64,000 nt of DNA, taken from NCBI RefSeq assembly GCF_018343535.1, contig NZ_JAGYPF010000001.1, positions 1,178,001-1,242,000 of the forward strand, read 5' to 3'. A program made the translations under genes and the position numbers. The first letter of the stretch is position 1; every line of letters starts with the position of its first letter. Shown here one piece after another: positions 1-12,692 of the stretch. Below the pieces are notes generated by a model. It ran no database searches, had not been told where the DNA came from, and saw only the letters and a program-made list of their open reading frames with translations. Source of the DNA: Neobacillus rhizophilus. GTDB lineage: Bacteria > Bacillota > Bacilli > Bacillales > Cytobacillaceae.

Positions 1-1961
1 GTGATACCCATGGCTACCCCAATGTCTGCGGCTTTGATGGCAGGAGCATCATTGACGCCATCCCCTGTCATCGCTACAATATGACCTCTGTTCTGAAGGG
101 CTTTAACAATTTTCAGTTTATGTTCTGGTGATACCCTGGCAAAAACCGAAACATCTTCCACCACATTTTCTAAATCCTCAACCGACATTTCAGATAATTG
201 CTTACCGTCAAGCACCTTGCTTTTACTCGTTAAGATCCCAAGCTGAGCTGCAATTGCTTTAGCGGTGATGGCGTGGTCGCCGGTAATCATGACAGTTTTT
301 ATGCCTGCCTCTTTACACTCTTTAACGGCTAATTTCACTTCAGGTCTTGGCGGGTCAATCATCCCTTGGACACCAATAAAGGTCAATTTGCTTTCAGCTT
401 CTTTTTCGCTGAAAATGTACGTGTTCGCGGGAATTGGCTTAAAGGCAATCGCAATCGTCCTTAATGCCTGTGATGCCAGATTGTCAATCGCGGATTGAAC
501 CTTTTGGTTTGTTTCCTTGTTTAAATATTGGGTTCGCCCGTCCCAAAGAATCGATTCACTGATTCCCAAAATAACATCCGGGGCCCCTTTTGTGATGATA
601 AAATGTCTGCCTTGTTTGTCTTTTACATGGATGCTCATCATTTTTCTTGAGGAATCGAAAGGAAATTCATTCATAATGGTAAATTCCTCAAGTAGCTTCG
701 GACGATTAAAACCTGCCTTCATGGCACTTACCAAAAGTGCGCCTTCCGTTGGATCACCGTCAAGAATATAGTCCTCACCTTTAAGGTTTATCTCAGAATG
801 GTTGCATAGCATCCCAAAAATCAGCATTTGTTGCAAGGCTTTTTCATCCTTAGGATGAACCTTCTTTTCATTCCGGTAAAAATCACCCTTTGGCTGATAG
901 CCGCCACCGTCAACTGTCCATGTTTGGCCGCCGCTCCAAAGATGGGTTACCGTCATTTTGTTTTGCGTCATGGTTCCCGTTTTATCGGAACAAATGACCG
1001 ATGCACAGCCGAGGGTTTCAACTGCTGGCAGTTTGCGGACAATCGCCTTTTGCTTGATCATTTTTTGGACACCCAGGGATAAAGCTACCGTCACGATCGC
1101 CGGCAGACCTTCAGGTATTGCCGCTACTGCTAAGGAAACGCCTGCCAAAAACATTGTATAAATATCATGTCCCTGAATCACACCAACCGCTACTACAAGA
1201 AAGGTCAGAAGAAGTGCCACTGTAATTAGAATTTTGCCTAACTGTTCGAGCCTCCGCTGCAGCGGTGTTTCTTGGGATTCTGCCGTTTGCAGAAGTCCGG
1301 CAATCTGACCCATTGCTGTTTTCATACCGATAGCAATGACCACACCCACACCGTTGCCTCTCGTCACCATCGTTCCCATAAAGGCTGTATTTTCCATATC
1401 GCCAATGCCTGGATTTTCATTCGTCAGCTTTTCCGTAATTTTCGAAACGGGTACCGATTCACCGGTCAGCGCTGATTCTTCAATTTCCAAACTTTTCGAT
1501 TCAATCAGACGAACATCCGCACCAATCCGGTCGCCGCTCGTAAATTTCAAAATATCGCCAACGACGATTTCCTTTGAGGGAATCTTCATCCATTTTCCAT
1601 CTCTTAACACTGAAACCTGCGGAGCAGATAACTCCTTTAATGCCTGAAGTGACTTTTCCGCTCTCCGTTCTTGGAAGAAGCCAAGAAATCCATTGATAAT
1701 GACAATGGCAATGATTGCAATTGCATCGATATATTCACCAAGCAGCCCCGATATTAACGTTGCTGCAAGGAGTACCAACACCATGAAATCTTTAAATTGG
1801 CTAAAAAATAAGAGTAAAGCCGATTGCTTCTCCCCTTCTTCTAGCTCATTTAAACCAAATTGCTTTACCCTTTTTTTCACTTCCTCTGCTGATAATCCAG
1901 ATGAAAAGTCGGTTTCTAGAGCCCTTTCAACTTGTTTTATCTCCATCTCATGGAATTTCAT
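1..1961 (-). CDS. yloB: Calcium-transporting P-type ATPase (YloB-like), 3' end cut by window edge
   Basis: ATP-driven cation pump of the cytoplasmic membrane, SERCA-like (type IIA). The first 653 or so codons are visible and the C-terminal transmembrane part lies outside the window. The protein starts MKFHEMEIKQ, very like B. subtilis YloB as I recall it. Seen in order: an N-terminal cation-ATPase domain, a TGES loop, a PEGLP membrane motif near residue 285 typical of calcium pumps, the phosphorylation site CSDKTGTMT with Asp at residue 326, and the hinge motif TGDGVNDAPA near residue 630. The start at 1961 is chosen by homology; the ribosome site is weak. It diverges from rqcH. Calcium specificity is inferred from the family. 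Confidence 0.9.
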   Translation of the reverse strand, partial: MKFHEMEIKQVERALETDFSSGLSAEEVKKRVKQFGLNELEEGEKQSALLLFFSQFKDFMVLVLLAATLISGLLGEYIDAIAIIAIVIINGFLGFFQERRAEKSLQALKELSAPQVSVLRDGKWMKIPSKEIVVGDILKFTSGDRIGADVRLIESKSLEIEESALTGESVPVSKITEKLTNENPGIGDMENTAFMGTMVTRGNGVGVVIAIGMKTAMGQIAGLLQTAESQETPLQRRLEQLGKILITVALLLTFLVVAVGVIQGHDIYTMFLAGVSLAVAAIPEGLPAIVTVALSLGVQKMIKQKAIVRKLPAVETLGCASVICSDKTGTMTQNKMTVTHLWSGGQTWTVDGGGYQPKGDFYRNEKKVHPKDEKALQQMLIFGMLCNHSEINLKGEDYILDGDPTEGALLVSAMKAGFNRPKLLEEFTIMNEFPFDSSRKMMSIHVKDKQGRHFIITKGAPDVILGISESILWDGRTQYLNKETNQKVQSAIDNLASQALRTIAIAFKPIPANTYIFSEKEAESKLTFIGVQGMIDPPRPEVKLAVKECKEAGIKTVMITGDHAITAKAIAAQLGILTSKSKVLDGKQLSEMSVEDLENVVEDVSVFARVSPEHKLKIVKALQNRGHIVAMTGDGVNDAPAIKAADIGVAMGI

Positions 1962-2078
1962 CCGACCATCTCACTTCCCCCTTAGCTCTAATTCTAATGA
2001 CAAGCCTGTGAATCTCTGCATAAAAATAGTTGAAGCCAATGCAAAGTACCCACAAGCAAGAACTCTATAGACAGCTTA

Positions 2079-2107
2079 TTCAGGGTCGTCCAAAAAAATG
2101 CTATGAT
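2079..2107 (+). promoter_or_regulatory. Candidate sigma-A promoter for rqcH
   Basis: A TTCAGG -35 and a TATGAT -10 are separated by 17 bp, and TGC just before the -10 makes it an extended -10 element. It lies 72 bp upstream of the rqcH start in the gap between the divergent yloB and rqcH genes. Pattern only; no transcript data. Confidence 0.5.
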
Positions 2108-2178
2108 AAAAGACAGATTCTCAATTGAAAGGTTATACTTATATAGAAAACTATTGTTAATAGAAAAGGATGTTCACC

Positions 2179-3888
2179 ATGTCATTTGATGGTTTATTTA
2201 CAAAAGCGATTAGTCATGAACTTTCCCGTGCCCTAAAAGGCGGCCGGATTAATAAAGTTCATCAGCCTTATAAAAATGAAATTATTTTAACGATTCGCGC
2301 TGGAGGGGTTAATCACAGACTGCTTTTATCTGCCCATCCGAGCTATGCAAGGGCACAGCTTACCACCGAAACCCACGAAAACCCGAGTGAGCCGCCAATG
2401 TTTTGTATGCTGCTAAGAAAGCATATTGAGGGTCATATTTTGGAGGATTTATATCAAGTTGAAACCGACCGAATGATTATTTTTGAAATCAAAGGCCGGA
2501 ATGAAATTGGCGATATCAGTTATAAGCAATTAATTATCGAAATTATGGGCAGGCACAGTAATATCATCTTAGTTGATAAAACCCGGAATATTATTTTGGA
2601 CAGTATCAAACATGTTTCGTTTGCTGTTAACAGTCACAGGGCCATCCTGCCTGGGCAGCCGTTTGTGTTCCCGCCCGAGCAAAACAAGCAAAATCCATTT
2701 CTGGCAAATGAAGATGATGTTGTAAGGAGCATTGATTTTAATGCTGGACGGCTTGACCGCCAACTCGTCGAGCAGTTCGCTGGCATCTCGCCGCTGTTTG
2801 CGAAAGAGGTCATTTTTCAAAGCGGACTTGCCAATCGGACGACCGTTCCCAAAACATTTTTAAGCCTAATTAAAAAAATCGAATCAGGGACGATTGCACC
2901 GTCAATCATCGCTGCTCCCGAAAAGGAAGCCTTTTATTTGTTTCCGCTTGAGCACCTGAAAGGTGAAGTAAAGAGTTTTTCCAGCCTCAGCGAAATGTTG
3001 GAGCGTTATTATTTTGGCAAGGCGGAACGGGACAGGGTCAAACAGCAAGGGAATGATATTGAGAAGCTTATTACGAATGAAAAAGAAAAAAATGAAAAGA
3101 AAATAGATAAACTGGAAGCGACCCTAAAGGAAGCGGAAAAAGCCGATGAATATCAGCGTTACGGGGAATTATTAACAGCCAATCTTTATGCAGCCAAAAA
3201 GGGTATGAGAGAAATCGAGGTTCTTGATTATTATGATGAAAACGGCGGAACAATTGTTATTCCACTTGACCCTCGGAAATCTCCTTCTGATAACGCGCAA
3301 AAATATTTTTCCAAGTATCAGAAAGCGAAAAACGCGGTTTCGATAGTCATCGAACAGATTGACAAGGCGCGCGTTGAAGCTGCTTATTTTGACAGCCTTC
3401 TGCAGCAGGTCCAGTCTGCTTCCCCAAGAGATTTGCAGGAGATACGCGATGAGCTTGTGGAGGGCGGATATATTCGCGACCGTAAAAAGCGGAACGGCAA
3501 AAAAGTGCAAAACGCCAAGCCGGTTCTTGATTTCTATCAGTCCTCAGTTGGAACTGAAATTATCGTTGGAAAAAATAATAAACAAAATGACTATCTAACT
3601 AATAAGCTTGCGGCAAGGGATGAAATTTGGCTGCATACGAAGGACATTCCCGGTTCGCATGTCGTTATTCGCAGTAAGGAGCCATCGGAGCAAACAATTC
3701 ACGAGGCGGCAATGCTGGCAGCCTATTTTAGCAAGGCGAAAAATTCCAGTTCAGTTCCGGTTGATTTTACAAAAGTGCGACACGTCAAAAAGCCTAGCGG
3801 TGCTAAGCCAGGATTTGTCATTTATGATCACCAGCAGACGGTTTACGTGACGCCGGATGAGGAAATGGTACTGAAATTAAAGAAATGA
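2179..3888 (+). CDS. rqcH: Ribosome quality control protein RqcH (NFACT family, formerly fibronectin-binding protein YloA/FbpA)
   Basis: RqcH binds obstructed 50S subunits carrying peptidyl-tRNA and recruits alanyl-tRNA to add C-terminal Ala tails that mark the chain for degradation. The 569-residue protein has the NFACT-N region (about 1-430), a Lys/Glu-rich coiled coil (about 280-330) and a C-terminal NFACT-R domain with the motif [12 protein letters not shown]. Asp97-Arg98, the pair needed for tRNA recruitment in B. subtilis RqcH, are both present when the protein is numbered from MSFDG. The ATG at 2179 is preferred to the in-frame ATG at 2170, because AAAGGA ends at 2170 and sits 8 nt upstream of 2179. 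It is monocistronic and convergent with pyrE. Confidence 0.95.
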   Translation: MSFDGLFTKAISHELSRALKGGRINKVHQPYKNEIILTIRAGGVNHRLLLSAHPSYARAQLTTETHENPSEPPMFCMLLRKHIEGHILEDLYQVETDRMIIFEIKGRNEIGDISYKQLIIEIMGRHSNIILVDKTRNIILDSIKHVSFAVNSHRAILPGQPFVFPPEQNKQNPFLANEDDVVRSIDFNAGRLDRQLVEQFAGISPLFAKEVIFQSGLANRTTVPKTFLSLIKKIESGTIAPSIIAAPEKEAFYLFPLEHLKGEVKSFSSLSEMLERYYFGKAERDRVKQQGNDIEKLITNEKEKNEKKIDKLEATLKEAEKADEYQRYGELLTANLYAAKKGMREIEVLDYYDENGGTIVIPLDPRKSPSDNAQKYFSKYQKAKNAVSIVIEQIDKARVEAAYFDSLLQQVQSASPRDLQEIRDELVEGGYIRDRKKRNGKKVQNAKPVLDFYQSSVGTEIIVGKNNKQNDYLTNKLAARDEIWLHTKDIPGSHVVIRSKEPSEQTIHEAAMLAAYFSKAKNSSSVPVDFTKVRHVKKPSGAKPGFVIYDHQQTVYVTPDEEMVLKLKK

Positions 3889-3901
3889 GCTAATAATATG
3901 T

Positions 3902-3930
3902 AAAGCCCCGGGGCGGCCCGGGGCTTTTTT
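3902..3930 (+). terminator. Rho-independent terminator of rqcH
   Basis: A very strong GC stem, GCCCCGGG with CCCGGGGC around a 4-nt loop, is followed by TTTTTT on the plus strand, 14 bp after the rqcH stop. Confidence 0.9.
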
Positions 3931-3966
3931 ATGATTAGATCAACGAAACAGCTTGTTGATAATAGT

Positions 3967-4078
3967 TATCGACACGTTTCTGTGATATATCGACACAAAT
4001 TTATATTATATCTACAATTTTTAAGATTATATCTACAAATTTCATTAATATATCGACAATTCTTCAAATTTATCTACA
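3967..4078. repeat. Helically phased array: six TATC(G/T)ACA boxes about every 21 bp
   Basis: The 8-mer TATCGACA or TATCTACA begins at 3967, 3988, 4009, 4030, 4051 and 4071, so the spacings are 21, 21, 21, 21 and 20 bp. The 13 bp between boxes are AT-rich and only loosely conserved. All copies point the same way (TGTMGATA on the minus strand). The array fills the gap between the rqcH terminator and the pyrE stop, so it would lie in the 3' untranslated region of the pyr transcript. Two helical turns per unit would put every box on one face of the DNA, as in iterons or repressor arrays. No known function is recognised. Confidence 0.85.
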
Positions 4079-4093
4079 ATTTCTATAAATATA

Positions 4094-4726
4094 TTACTCG
4101 AACCGCTTGCTCCACTCACCAGGGTCCTTGCTCCAGGAAAGCAGGCTTGCCTGATCATCCTGGCTGATATTGCCTTTTTCAATGGCCGTCTCAACAAGTG
4201 AAGGAAAATCAGTCAAGGAGTAACTTGTAATTCCTTCCGCAGCAAATGCTTCTTTACCTTTTTCAAGACCGTATGTAAAAATGGATACGACCCCAAGTAC
4301 TTCACAGCCAGCTTCTCTAAGAGCCTCTACAGCTGTGATGACACTTCCGCCGGTGGAGATTAAATCTTCAACCACAACCACTTTTTGTCCCTGCTCGACT
4401 TTTCCTTCAATCTGATTACCTTTGCCATGGCCCTTTGCTTTAGAGCGGACATAGCACATCGGCAAATCCATCAGCTCGCTGACCCAGGCAGCGTGAGGAA
4501 TACCGGCAGTTGCTGTTCCTGCCACCACTTCAGTAGCGGGAAAATTCTCATCAATTAGTTTTTGCAGCCCACTAGCAATAGCCCTGCGGACGGCCGGATA
4601 GGATAAGGTGAGCCGATTGTCACAATAAATGGGGGAACGAAGTCCCGAAGTCCAAGTAAATGGATTTTGCGGGCTTAATCCCACCGCGTTAATGTCTAGT
4701 AATTTTTCAGCAATAGTGTGTTTCAT
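4094..4726 (-). CDS. pyrE: Orotate phosphoribosyltransferase
   Basis: Joins orotate to PRPP to give orotidine 5'-monophosphate, the fifth step of UMP synthesis. It has 210 residues. Seen: the PRPP-binding stretch [13 protein letters not shown], the catalytic-loop region [15 protein letters not shown] and the N-terminal [15 protein letters not shown]. Start MKHTIAEK at 4726 is chosen by similarity and by AAGGGAG 7 nt upstream; a further in-frame start upstream adds six unconserved residues. The ATG overlaps the pyrF stop (ATGA). It is the last gene of the pyr operon. No clear terminator follows before the phased repeats and the rqcH hairpin. Confidence 0.96.
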   Translation of the reverse strand: MKHTIAEKLLDINAVGLSPQNPFTWTSGLRSPIYCDNRLTLSYPAVRRAIASGLQKLIDENFPATEVVAGTATAGIPHAAWVSELMDLPMCYVRSKAKGHGKGNQIEGKVEQGQKVVVVEDLISTGGSVITAVEALREAGCEVLGVVSIFTYGLEKGKEAFAAEGITSYSLTDFPSLVETAIEKGNISQDDQASLLSWSKDPGEWSKRFE

Positions 4727-5439
4727 TGATGTACTCCCTTCCATACTTCCATCCAGTGTTCATAGCTTTTCAGAGGATCAGCCGACCTTGTGATCGAACG
4801 CCCGACAACAATCGCACTGACACCTGCTTTTCTCGCAAATTCAGGTGTTGCTACCCGTTTTTGATCCCCAACAGAATCCGAAGAAAGCCGGATTCCCGGA
4901 CATACAGACAAAAAGTCAGCGCCAATCTTTTCACGGATGGACGCTGCTTCCCATGCTGAACAAACGACTCCGTCGAGCCCTGCTTCCTTTGTCAGAGAAG
5001 CATAGCGCAGGACCGATTCCTCAAGCGAAACCCCAATCAGCTGCTCTCTTTTCATTTGCTCCTCTGATGTACTTGTCAGCTGGGTAACGGCAATGCAATA
5101 CGGCCTTTTCTTTCCGGAAGCAGTACCAGCCTCCAGTCCCTCTAACGCCGCTGCCATCATTTCTTTTCCGCCTGCAGCATGAACATTGACAAGGTCACAG
5201 TTCATGCGGGCAAGCCCCTTCATCGCACTGTAAACAGTATTTGGTATATCATGAAGCTTCAAATCCAAGAAAATGCGGTGTCCTGATTCCTTTAAGCGGT
5301 GAATGATCGAAGGCCCTTCTTGGTAAAAAAGCTCCATTCCCACTTTAACAAAAAGCTCTTTGCCGGCAAATGGTTGTAAAAATTGATCTACTTCAGCAGC
5401 ATTAGCATAATCAAGCGCGATGATAAGCGAGTTGTCCAT
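4723..5439 (-). CDS. pyrF: Orotidine 5'-phosphate decarboxylase
   Basis: Decarboxylates OMP to UMP, the final step of the pathway. It has 238 residues in a TIM barrel. The catalytic DxKxxDI motif is seen as [11 protein letters not shown], with an N-terminal IIALDYA strand and a C-terminal VVGRSIT phosphate-binding turn. Start ATG 5439 ([10 protein letters not shown]) has AAGGAG 11 nt upstream inside the end of pyrD. A longer reading to 5481 would overlap pyrD by 41 bp and lacks homology. The stop overlaps the pyrE start. Confidence 0.96.
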   Translation of the reverse strand: MDNSLIIALDYANAAEVDQFLQPFAGKELFVKVGMELFYQEGPSIIHRLKESGHRIFLDLKLHDIPNTVYSAMKGLARMNCDLVNVHAAGGKEMMAAALEGLEAGTASGKKRPYCIAVTQLTSTSEEQMKREQLIGVSLEESVLRYASLTKEAGLDGVVCSAWEAASIREKIGADFLSVCPGIRLSSDSVGDQKRVATPEFARKAGVSAIVVGRSITRSADPLKSYEHWMEVWKGVHQ

Positions 5440-5440
5440 C

Positions 5441-7118
<1,678 letters not shown>

Positions 7119-7122
<4 letters not shown>

Positions 7123-10100
7123 GCAAAAACTGCCTCCCTGCTTGGTACACTCATCGCTTCAGCGGAAAAGTTCATGGACTCCACCACTTTTAAGATAGCA
7201 TCAGCAGTATCTAATGAAGTCAAGCAAGGAACACCATTTTCAACAGCATCACGGCGGATTCTAAAACCGTCACGCTCAGGCTGCTTGCCTTTTGTCAATG
7301 TATTAATGATTAACTGCGCTTCACCGTTTTGGATAATATCCAATAATGTTCGGCCTTCTGCACCAATTTTGCCGACTACTTCAACCGGAAGACCGGCAGA
7401 TTTTATTATAGCTGCTGTTCCGCTTGTGGCCACCAGTCGATAGCCAATGCTGGCAAACCGTTTCGCAAGCTTAAGTGCTTCTTGTTTATCCTTATCTGCG
7501 ACTGTAAACAAGACTGTCCCAAACGGCTGAATATTCATTCCTGATGCAACTAAACCCTTGTAAAGAGCCTTCTCAAGTGTGATATCCTTGCCCATTACCT
7601 CGCCAGTTGATTTCATTTCTGGTCCAAGCGTGATATCAACATCTTTTAATTTGGCAAAAGAGAATACCGGAACTTTCACATATACACCTGATTGTTCATG
7701 CACCAGTCCGGATTGATAGCCCTGCTCAACGATTGAGACTCCAAGAATAGCCTTTGTTGCAATCTTGGCCATCGGAACATGGGTGATTTTACTTAAGAAT
7801 GGCACCGTCCTGCTCGAACGTGGATTAACTTCAAGCACGTAAACCTGACCGCCCGATAACACATATTGAATGTTTAGGAGACCCACAATGTTCAAGCCCC
7901 TTGCTAATCTTTCTGTATATTCAACAAGTGTCTTCTTAACATCCTCAGATAATGTTTGCGGCGGATATACGGCGATTGAGTCACCGGAGTGCACCCCTGC
8001 CCGCTCAATATGCTCCATAATACCTGGAATCAAGACATTTTGTCCGTCGCAAATGGCATCTACTTCAATTTCTTTACCGGTTAGATAACGGTCAATTAAG
8101 ACTGGATGATCAGGATTGATTTTGACGGCATTCTCCATATAATGGAGCAGTTCTTCCTTACGATACACAATTTCCATCGCCCGGCCGCCAAGCACATAGG
8201 ATGGACGGACAAGGACCGGATAGCCGATTTCCTCAGCAATTATGACTGCTTCTGCTACTGAAAGGGCGGTCTTTCCAAGCGGCTGCGGAATGTTCAACAA
8301 TTCAAGCGCCTGCTCAAATTTATCCCTGTTCTCTGCACGGTCTAAGTCCTCTAAGCTTGTTCCTAAAATGTTAACACCATTTTCCTCTAGCTTCGCAGCA
8401 AGGTTAATCGCTGTCTGCCCGCCAAATTGAACGACTACTCCAATCGGTTGTTCCAAATCAATGATGCTCATTACATCTTCAATTGTCAGCGGTTCAAAGT
8501 ACAGCTTGTCGGAGATACTGAAATCCGTCGAGACTGTTTCCGGATTGTTGTTAATGATAATTGCCTCATATCCAGCTTCCTTAATGGCTTTTACAGAATG
8601 GACAGTCGCATAATCAAACTCAATCCCCTGGCCAATCCGAATTGGGCCTGATCCGAGAACGATGACACTTTTTCTATCTGACACAAGAGATTCGTTTTCC
8701 TCTTCGTATGTTCCATAGAAATATGGAGTTTCTGACTCAAACTCCGCAGCGCATGTATCTACCATTTTATAAACCGGGATGAGACATGAGTCTTTCCGAA
8801 GCTTGTAAATCTCGCCTTCTGTTTTATTCCAAAGCTCAGCAATTTTCTTATCGGTAAAGCCTTTTTGCTTTGCTTCTTTAAGAAGTTCAATATCAAGCTG
8901 ATTGTCAGCCAATTTTGCCTCAAGCTTGATAATGCCCTCCATTTTCTTCAAGAAAAATAAGTCAATCTTGCTCCACTCATGAATCGTATCGATCGTAATG
9001 CCGCGTTTTAACGCTTCAGCAATGTAAAAGAGACGCTCATCACCAGCTTTTCTGATTCGTTTTTCAATTAGGTCGTTATCAATTTCGGCGGCACCGTTAA
9101 GTTGGAAATGATAAACACCCGCTTCGAGGGAACGAATTGCTTTTAACAATGATTCTTCAAAAGTTCGGCCAATTGCCATGACCTCACCAGTTGCCTTCAT
9201 TTGTGTTCCAAGCGAACGGTTTCCGGACTCAAACTTGTCAAACGGCCATCTAGGGATTTTCGTTACCACATAATCAAGGGCCGGCTCGAAGCTCGCATAT
9301 GTTTTTCCGGTAACAGGGTTCAGCATTTCATCAAGTGTCAATCCAACTGCGATCTTTGCTGCAAGCTTGGCAATTGGATATCCTGTTGCCTTTGATGCTA
9401 AGGCCGAAGAACGGCTTACCCTTGGGTTTACTTCAATGACATAGTAGTTAAAGCTGCATGGGTCTAGGGCAAGCTGAACATTACAGCCTCCTTCAATACC
9501 CAGCGCACGGATAATTTTTAAAGACACATTTCTTAATAATTGGTATTCTCTATCACTTAATGTCTGACTTGGCGCAACAACAATGGAATCACCCGTATGA
9601 ACACCGACCGGATCGATGTTTTCCATGTTGCAGACCACGATGGCATTGTCATTTGCATCGCGCATCACTTCATATTCAATTTCTTTGTAACCAGCGATGC
9701 TTTTTTCCAATAAACATTGGTGAACAGGGCTGTTCTTAAGTCCGCTTGTTACGATTTCCTCAAGCTCGGCGTCATTATGGCAGATGCCGCCGCCAGTTCC
9801 ACCCAGTGTAAAGGCCGGACGGACAATGACCGGAAAACCTACCCTTTCCACAAAAACTTTGGCTTCATTAAGCCCATGGATAATTTCGCTGTCAGGTACC
9901 GGTTGATTCAATTCATTCATAAGTGCACGGAACAATTCACGGTCTTCTGCTTGATTAATGGCAGTAAGCTTCGTTCCCAGAATCTCAACGCTGCACTCTT
10001 CAAGAACGCCTGATTTTGCCAGTTCAACAGTCAAATTTAGCCCAGTCTGACCGCCTAAAGTTCCTAAAACGGCGTCAGGACGCTCCTTACGGATAATTCT

Positions 10101-10325
10101 TGAGACAAAATCCAGTGTCAGAGGCTCAATATAAACGGCATCGGCAATCTCTGCGTCTGTCATAATGGTAGCAGGATTGGAGTTGACGAGGATCACCCGG
10201 TATCCTTCCTCCTTAAGGGCCAGACAAGCTTGAGTACCTGCGTAATCAAATTCTGCCGCTTGACCGATGACGATTGGCCCCGAGCCAATCACTAGAATGG
10301 AGTTGATATCTGTGCGTTTAGGCAT
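7119..10325 (-). CDS. carB: Carbamoyl-phosphate synthase large subunit, pyrimidine-type
   Basis: Makes carbamoyl phosphate from bicarbonate, ammonia (from CarA) and two ATP. It has 1068 residues with the internal duplication usual for the family: a carboxyphosphate half (about 1-400), an oligomerisation domain, a carbamate half (about 550-935) and a C-terminal MGS-like allosteric domain. Each half starts with a GSGPI(V/R)IGQ segment and an ATP-grasp fold. Here it is the pyrAB-type enzyme, expected to respond to UMP and PRPP. The start overlaps the carA stop by 8 bp and the stop overlaps pyrK. Confidence 0.97.
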
Positions 10326-11409
10326 TTGCTGCTACCTCCTGTTTTTCAGCTTCAATCATCGCAAGAAATTGTTCAAATAGTCCGTTTGCATCCTCAGGAC
10401 CTGGTGAGGCCTCTGGGTGATACTGCACGGTAAAGGCCGGGACATCCAGATGCTTAAGGCCCTCGACGGTTCCATCATTTAAAGCGATATGTGTTACTTC
10501 TAATCTAGTATTTTTAACTGATTTTTCATCGACTGTATAACCATGATTCTGAGAAGTAATCGAAACTTTACCAGTTGCCAAGTCCTTAACTGGATGATTC
10601 GCACCGCGATGTCCGAACTTCATTTTAATGGTATCAGCGCCGCATGCCAGGGCAAACAATTGATGGCCAAGGCAAATTCCGAAAAGAGGCACTTTTCCCA
10701 AGATGTCCTTTATCATTTGGATTCCTTCCGGAACATCCTTTGGATCCCCAGGTCCGTTGGAAAGCATGACTCCATCAGGACGCAATCTTAAGATCTCATC
10801 GGCTGTTGTATGGTATGGAACGACAACTACATCACAGCCGCGTTCATTTAATTCCCGCAAAATTCCGTGCTTCATCCCGAAATCGACAAGCACGATTCTT
10901 TTTCCGCGTCCCGGACTTGGATAAGGATTCTTTGTGGAAACCCTTCTTACTTGGTCAATTGGAAGACGAGTCTGTCTTAACTGTCTTAACACTTCCGTTG
11001 CATCGTTTTCAATACTGCAAATCGCTCCCTTTAACGTGCCGTGCTGGCGGATAATCCTTGCCAGTTTACGGGTGTCGATCCCGGCAATTCCAGGGATTTT
11101 TTTCATTTTAAAATATTCATCAACAGTAAACTCACTTCTCCAGTTAGACGGAAAGTCGCTGACTTCTTTAACAATAAAACCTTTTACGGCAGGAGTAATG
11201 GATTCAAAATCATCGCGGTTAATCCCATAGTTCCCGATTAACGGGTATGTGAGCATAACGATTTGTCCGCAATAGGATGGGTCGGATAGAATCTCCTGAT
11301 AGCCTGTCATTCCTGTATTAAAAACAACTTCACCAATTGTATCTACATGGCTTCCAAAGCCATCACCGATAAAAACAGTTCCATCTTCTAATATAAGCTG
11401 CGCCTTCAT
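10318..11409 (-). CDS. carA: Carbamoyl-phosphate synthase small subunit (glutaminase)
   Basis: Class I glutamine amidotransferase that releases ammonia for CarB. It has 363 residues: an N-terminal CPSase-small domain ([29 protein letters not shown]) and a C-terminal amidotransferase with the nucleophile in GICLGHQL and the His/Glu of the triad in [11 protein letters not shown]. Start ATG 11409 overlaps the pyrC stop (ATGA). An in-frame upstream extension to 11484 lies inside pyrC and is not used. Confidence 0.97.
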   Translation of the reverse strand: MKAQLILEDGTVFIGDGFGSHVDTIGEVVFNTGMTGYQEILSDPSYCGQIVMLTYPLIGNYGINRDDFESITPAVKGFIVKEVSDFPSNWRSEFTVDEYFKMKKIPGIAGIDTRKLARIIRQHGTLKGAICSIENDATEVLRQLRQTRLPIDQVRRVSTKNPYPSPGRGKRIVLVDFGMKHGILRELNERGCDVVVVPYHTTADEILRLRPDGVMLSNGPGDPKDVPEGIQMIKDILGKVPLFGICLGHQLFALACGADTIKMKFGHRGANHPVKDLATGKVSITSQNHGYTVDEKSVKNTRLEVTHIALNDGTVEGLKHLDVPAFTVQYHPEASPGPEDANGLFEQFLAMIEAEKQEVAANA

Positions 11410-12692
11410 GCTGTAACACGCCCTTTTTCCCAAACTATTTGGCCAGATGCGATTGTCAATACCGGCCACCCTTTGCACTTCCATCCGGCAAATGGGGTGT
11501 TTTTCCCTTTTGATAAAAACTCATCAGGATTGATTTCTTTTTCTTCGTTCAAGTCTAATAACACGATATCCGCTGCCGCACCCTCTTCAATTCTTCCGAA
11601 AGGAAGTTCAAAGCAATCAGCAGGCTTTGTCGTCATATAAGCAATTAACTGTTCAAGTGTGATGATGTTTTTCAAGACAAAATGGGTATAAAGAAGTGGA
11701 AAGGCAGTTTCCAGACCGACAATTCCAAATGGCGCCAGCTGCATTCCCTCAGCTTTTTCTTCGGCAGTATGCGGTGCATGGTCAGTGGCGATAAAATCAA
11801 TCGTACCATCCAGCAGCCCTTCGATTAACGCCTTTTTATCGTCTTCCCCCCGTAGCGGAGGATTCATCTTAAAGTTAGCATCCAGTCCTGGAATATCATT
11901 TTCTGATAATAATAGATGATGCGGAGTTACTTCCGCGGTAACTTTAATGCCGGCCCGCTTGGCGTCACGGACGGTCCTCACCGATTCCTTTGTGCTGATA
12001 TGGCAGACGTGATAATGGCAGCCGGAAGCTTCAGCAAGCAGGACATCTCTGGAAATTTGAACGGATTCGCAAATAGAAGGGATCCCGTTTAACCCGTGCT
12101 GCATGGAGAATGTACCTTCATGGACACAACCTTTATGAATCAACGTATTTTCCTCACAATGGGCTACGATTGCCATATTTACTTCTTTTGCTTTTTGCAT
12201 TGCCTGAAGCATCATATCTGCTGATTGGACACCTACACCGTCATCAGTAAAGGCAAATGCTCCAGCCTCTTTCAGCGCCGCAAAATCAGTTAATTCCTGA
12301 CCAAGCTGTCTTGTTGTAATGGAGGCATATGGCAAAACACGTACGCTTGCTGTTTCCTTAATCCTGTCCATCACCCAATCCATCTGCTCCTTGGTGTCAG
12401 GCACCGGTCTCGTATTTGGCATGGCCGCTACTGTCGTAAAACCACCCCGGGCTGCTGCCATCGTACCAGTTGCGATGGTTTCCTTTTTCTCGCCGCCAGG
12501 TTCCCTTAGGTGGACGTGAAGATCAACAAACCCTGGTGATACAAGCATTCCTTGTGCATCTACAGTTCTTTCAGCCGATTCTGTTAAACTAGGTGCCAGT
12601 TTGCTAATAATCCCATTTTCTATTAAAATATCAGATTGTTTCATTTCACCATTAGATGCTATATATTTTGCGTTCTGAATAAGCAGTTTCAT
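11406..12692 (-). CDS. pyrC: Dihydroorotase, type I
   Basis: Zinc amidohydrolase that cyclises carbamoyl aspartate to dihydroorotate. It has 428 residues. Metal-binding HxH is seen in [11 protein letters not shown] near residue 60, with further conserved His in AHCEEN and HVCHIST and the metal Asp in TDHAPHT. Start ATG 12692 has an excellent TAGGAGGAGG upstream. That ribosome site lies within the last codons of pyrB, because pyrB reads 41 bp into pyrC. Confidence 0.96.
   Translation of the reverse strand: MKLLIQNAKYIASNGEMKQSDILIENGIISKLAPSLTESAERTVDAQGMLVSPGFVDLHVHLREPGGEKKETIATGTMAAARGGFTTVAAMPNTRPVPDTKEQMDWVMDRIKETASVRVLPYASITTRQLGQELTDFAALKEAGAFAFTDDGVGVQSADMMLQAMQKAKEVNMAIVAHCEENTLIHKGCVHEGTFSMQHGLNGIPSICESVQISRDVLLAEASGCHYHVCHISTKESVRTVRDAKRAGIKVTAEVTPHHLLLSENDIPGLDANFKMNPPLRGEDDKKALIEGLLDGTIDFIATDHAPHTAEEKAEGMQLAPFGIVGLETAFPLLYTHFVLKNIITLEQLIAYMTTKPADCFELPFGRIEEGAAADIVLLDLNEEKEINPDEFLSKGKNTPFAGWKCKGWPVLTIASGQIVWEKGRVTA

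Noticed and set aside
265..2070. A series of plus-strand ORFs of 60-125 codons
   Set aside because: They are antisense shadows of the P-type ATPase gene, which has full-length family motifs on the minus strand.
3931..4167. 78-residue ORF with heptad-like IYRQ repeats
   Set aside because: The pattern is the result of a 21-bp (7-codon) DNA repeat. It has no ribosome site, begins at the rqcH terminator and runs into pyrE on the other strand.
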